From Pandoraea aquatica (GTDB taxonomy: Bacteria; Pseudomonadota; Gammaproteobacteria; Burkholderiales; Burkholderiaceae): a DNA stretch of 64,000 bases. Shown piece by piece: positions 62,501 to 64,000 of this stretch. Below the pieces are notes generated by a model that saw only the letters and a program-made list of their open reading frames with translations, did no database searches and was not told where the DNA came from. Position 1 is the first letter of the stretch. Every line of letters begins with the position of its first letter. Position numbers and translations under genes: made by a program. The stretch spans positions 1,232,497 to 1,296,496 of the forward strand of contig NZ_CABPSN010000001.1 of assembly GCF_902459565.1 (NCBI RefSeq), given 5' to 3'.

Positions 62501-63301
62501 TTACCACGTCGCTATCAGCGCACCCTTGAATTGCGTGTCGATGAAGTGCTTCACTTCTTCCGAATGGTAGGCGTCGACCAGTTGCTTGACCCACGGCTTG
62601 TTCAGATCTTGCGTGCGCACGGCGATCAGGTTGGCGTACGGGCCCTTCAGGTCTTCGATGGCGATGGCGTCACGCTGGGGCACCAGACCCGCCTGTGCGG
62701 CGAAGTTCGTGTTGATCGACGCAGCGTCCAGATCCGGCAATGCGCGCGGCAGTTGTGCGGCTTCCAGTTCGCGGATCTTGAACTTCTTCGGGTTCTCGAT
62801 ATCGAGCGGCGTGATGTTCTTGCCATCCAGACCCGGCTTCACCTTGATCAGACCTTCCTTTGCCAGCAGACGCAGCGCGCGGCTACCGTTCGACGGATCG
62901 TTCTGAATACCGATTTGCGCGCCGTTCGGCAGATCCTTGAGCGACTTGTACTTCTTCGAATAGAAGCCCAGCGGCGAAACGTAAGTGAGGCCAGCCGTCG
63001 TGAGCTTGTAGCCACGGTCCTTGACCTGGCTATCGAGGAACGGCTTGTGCTGGAAGCCGTTGGCGTCCAGGTCGCCGGCGTCGAGCGCGGCGTTCGGCTG
63101 TGCGTAGTCACTGAATTCGACGATCTTGATGAACAGGCCGCGCTTTTCAGCCACCTTTTTCACCACTTCGAAGATCTGCGCGTCCGAGCCGGCCATCGTG
63201 CCGACCTTGAGGGGCTTGTCGGCCGTCTGGGCCGAGGCACCGAGAGAGGCCAGCGCAAACGTTGCGCCGAGGAACGCATTGATCAGTTGACGAGACAGCA
63301 T
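62501..63301 (-). CDS. metQ: Methionine ABC transporter substrate-binding protein
   Basis: NlpA/MetQ-family periplasmic binding protein, 266 residues. Signal peptide MLSRQLINAFLGATFALASLGASA is followed by the NlpA core: KVGTMAGSDAQIFEVVKKVAEKRGL, QIGIQNDPSNGSRAL and IAVRTQDLNKPWVKQLVDAYHSEEVKHFID. There is no lipobox Cys, so it is a soluble periplasmic protein, unlike E. coli MetQ. AAGGAG sits seven bases before the ATG at 63301. The ATPase (metN) and permease (metI) genes are not adjacent here. Confidence 0.92.
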   Translation of the reverse strand: MLSRQLINAFLGATFALASLGASAQTADKPLKVGTMAGSDAQIFEVVKKVAEKRGLFIKIVEFSDYAQPNAALDAGDLDANGFQHKPFLDSQVKDRGYKLTTAGLTYVSPLGFYSKKYKSLKDLPNGAQIGIQNDPSNGSRALRLLAKEGLIKVKPGLDGKNITPLDIENPKKFKIRELEAAQLPRALPDLDAASINTNFAAQAGLVPQRDAIAIEDLKGPYANLIAVRTQDLNKPWVKQLVDAYHSEEVKHFIDTQFKGALIATW

Positions 63302-63332
63302 GTGCGATTTCTCCTTTTTGCTTATGTGGTCC

Positions 63333-63381
63333 GACGCCTGTTGGGCGTCGTTGCGAGGGGGAGCGGGCCTGTTGAGCCCGC
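63333..63381 (-). promoter_or_regulatory. Two tandem hairpins in the metQ leader
   Basis: GACGCC/GGCGTC (63333-63349) and GCGGGC/GCCCGC (63363-63381), both with CAACAG-type loops on the minus strand, lie about 30-80 bases before the metQ start. The repeated loop may be bound by a regulatory protein or RNA; neither matches a SAM riboswitch that I can recognise. Confidence 0.45.
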
Positions 63382-63530
63382 AACGGTCACGCGCGACAGA
63401 CATACCAGCCACGGCCGCATGGCGATGTCGGGCGACCCAGACCCCGGATGCTGCCACAACTGCGGGTTTACACGAAATACATAATCGGTATTTCGATATC
63501 CCCTGAGCGTATCGATAGGCGGCGTCCATC

Positions 63531-63564
63531 AAAAAAAACGCCCCCTCGGATCACCGAAGGGGCG
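63531..63564 (-). terminator. Intrinsic terminator of the glycine-rich gene
   Basis: CGCCCC-C-TCGG and its complement form an imperfect stem around loop ATCA-type bases, followed on the minus strand by eight T residues. It is oriented to end transcripts from the right, i.e. the glycine-rich protein gene. Confidence 0.8.
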
Positions 63565-63608
63565 CTTCGCCGGGAGAACAGCCTGATCACGGGCCGGGGG
63601 GGTGGCAC

Positions 63609-63631
63609 GGCTGGCGGCAACGCCGCCAGCC
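63609..63631. repeat. 9- to 10-bp inverted repeat
   Basis: GGCTGGCGG pairs with CCGCCAGCC around a short CAACG loop, in the 3' untranslated region of the glycine-rich gene. Confidence 0.6.
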
Positions 63632-63705
63632 GGTCGCGTCAGGAACCGACGAACAACCTGCGAGACTCGCTACACCATCAAGCTCAACCGATGCGAGGGC
63701 CAGTG

Positions 63706-63735
63706 CCTGCACGCGCTGTGCCGAACGCGTGCAGG
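63706..63735. repeat. Perfect 10-bp inverted repeat
   Basis: CCTGCACGCG and CGCGTGCAGG with a ten-base loop lie 20 bases after the stop codon of the glycine-rich gene. No T-run follows on the minus strand, so its role is unclear. Confidence 0.65.
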
Positions 63736-63754
63736 CCCCACACCCACCACTAGC

Positions 63755-64000
63755 TCAGGGACATGGCTCCTCGCCAGCCTGGCCGTTCATCGCGCATCCG
63801 CCGCCACCGCCGAAACCGCTGGGGCCGCCGAATGCAGCCAATCCGCCGCCGCCGGCAGCGCCGCCGATGCCACGGCCGCCGGGACCACCGACGCCACCGC
63901 CACCGCCGCTGCTTGCGCCAACACCACCACCGGTGCCGCCGCCTCCGCCGCCGGTGCCACCACCGCCACCACCGCCACCGCCGCCGCCGCCACCGCCACC
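63755..64000 (-). CDS. Glycine-rich protein, C-terminal end (start outside window)
   Basis: On the minus strand a frame open to the right edge encodes 81 residues before a TGA stop at 63755. It begins with a run of 15 Gly, continues with Gly-rich stretches (GGGVGASSGGGGGVGGPGGRGIGGAAGG-type, broken into shorter motifs) and ends CAMNGQAGEEPCP. Two Cys near the end could form a disulfide. Other frames in this stretch give Ala/Val- or Arg/Pro-rich products that look like artefacts of the GGN repeats, so the Gly frame is preferred, supported by the stop followed by hairpins and a terminator. Family unknown; surface or wall-associated proteins with Gly repeats are possible. Confidence 0.55.
   Translation of the reverse strand, partial: GGGGGGGGGGGGGGGTGGGGGGTGGGVGASSGGGGGVGGPGGRGIGGAAGGGGLAAFGGPSGFGGGGGCAMNGQAGEEPCP

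Larger units (their letters stand above)
63302..63754. other. Intergenic region right of metQ
   Basis: About 450 bases without a supportable gene. It holds the metQ leader, a minus-strand terminator and two inverted repeats, which are listed separately; the rest shows nothing recognisable. Confidence 0.6.

Noticed and set aside
63787..63999. Ala/Val-rich frame on the minus strand at the right edge
   Set aside because: It is a shadow of the GGN repeat; the Gly-rich frame has a better stop, tail and downstream terminator.
1..64000. tRNA genes, CRISPR arrays, insertion sequences or prophage genes
   Set aside because: No cloverleaf with GTTCRA T-loop, no regular direct-repeat arrays and no transposase or integrase motifs were seen.

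Overview
This is a high-GC, densely coding window, most likely from a betaproteobacterium of the family Burkholderiaceae. The overall gene content and style look Pandoraea-like, but no ribosomal or other taxonomic marker is present, so the genus is an inference. The main pointers are a prpR / prpBC-acnD-prpF-prpD propionate locus, a glpR-glpD-glpK cluster, a cyanide-insensitive-type cytochrome bd oxidase and many LysR and AraC regulators. I see no tRNA, rRNA, CRISPR array, insertion sequence, integrase or attachment site; the window reads as ordinary chromosome.

Layout. 1-9429 is one tightly overlapping operon on the + strand for a type II secretion / type IV pilus-like machine: GspF-like (cut by the window edge), GspE-like ATPase, PilM/GspL-, PilN- and PilO-like inner-membrane proteins, a small YLGK-type protein, a lipoprotein secretin, three pseudopilins and a lytic transglycosylase. 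It resembles the poorly characterised 'secretion system X'. 9492-12747 is a redox/stress module: a catalase-like haem protein plus cytochrome b561, divergent from an ECF sigma factor and its anti-sigma factor, with matching ECF-like promoter motifs facing both ways. 12870-16931 is an amide-hydrolase locus: a formamidase, two tiny XapX membrane proteins, and an unusual AraC regulator fused to a second acetamidase/formamidase. 16989-24714 holds a GyrI-type AraC regulator, tRNA 2-selenouridine synthase, a lipoprotein, a family 2 glycosyltransferase with a second cytochrome b561 (preceded by a third copy of the ECF-like motif), a PEP mutase-like enzyme, a class II aldolase and a LysR regulator.

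24771-27561 contains a NarK-type nitrate/nitrite transporter behind an excellent sigma-54 promoter and a leader with an intrinsic terminator, then an unrecognised membrane protein. 27827-33933 has a CPBP-family membrane protein with a large N-terminal extension, a DUF1345 protein, the cioAB oxidase with a DUF2474 small subunit, and a YbhB-like gene broken by an in-frame stop. 34038-41889 has folE, a four-gene HlyD/ABC/TolC-type exporter, a LysR regulator, a VOC protein and a fumarylacetoacetate-hydrolase family enzyme. 41890-42680 carries no gene but has a sigma-54-like promoter and an intrinsic terminator about 450 bases apart, suggesting an uncharacterised RNA. 42681-46824 is glpK-glpD-glpR with a palindromic GlpR-type operator. 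46940-52139 has a lipoprotein, glycerate kinase, LysR regulator, MFS exporter and an NAD(P)-binding protein. 52153-62098 is the 2-methylcitrate cycle operon read leftward from a sigma-54 promoter, divergent from its activator gene prpR. The right end has a 53-residue membrane protein, metQ without metNI, and the C-terminus of a glycine-rich protein running off the edge.

Regulatory theme. Three sigma-54-type promoters (narK leader, orphan RNA, prpB) and three matching ECF-type promoters are visible by eye. They link nitrogen or propionate signals and envelope redox stress to particular genes. Other regulation is inferred from gene neighbourhood.
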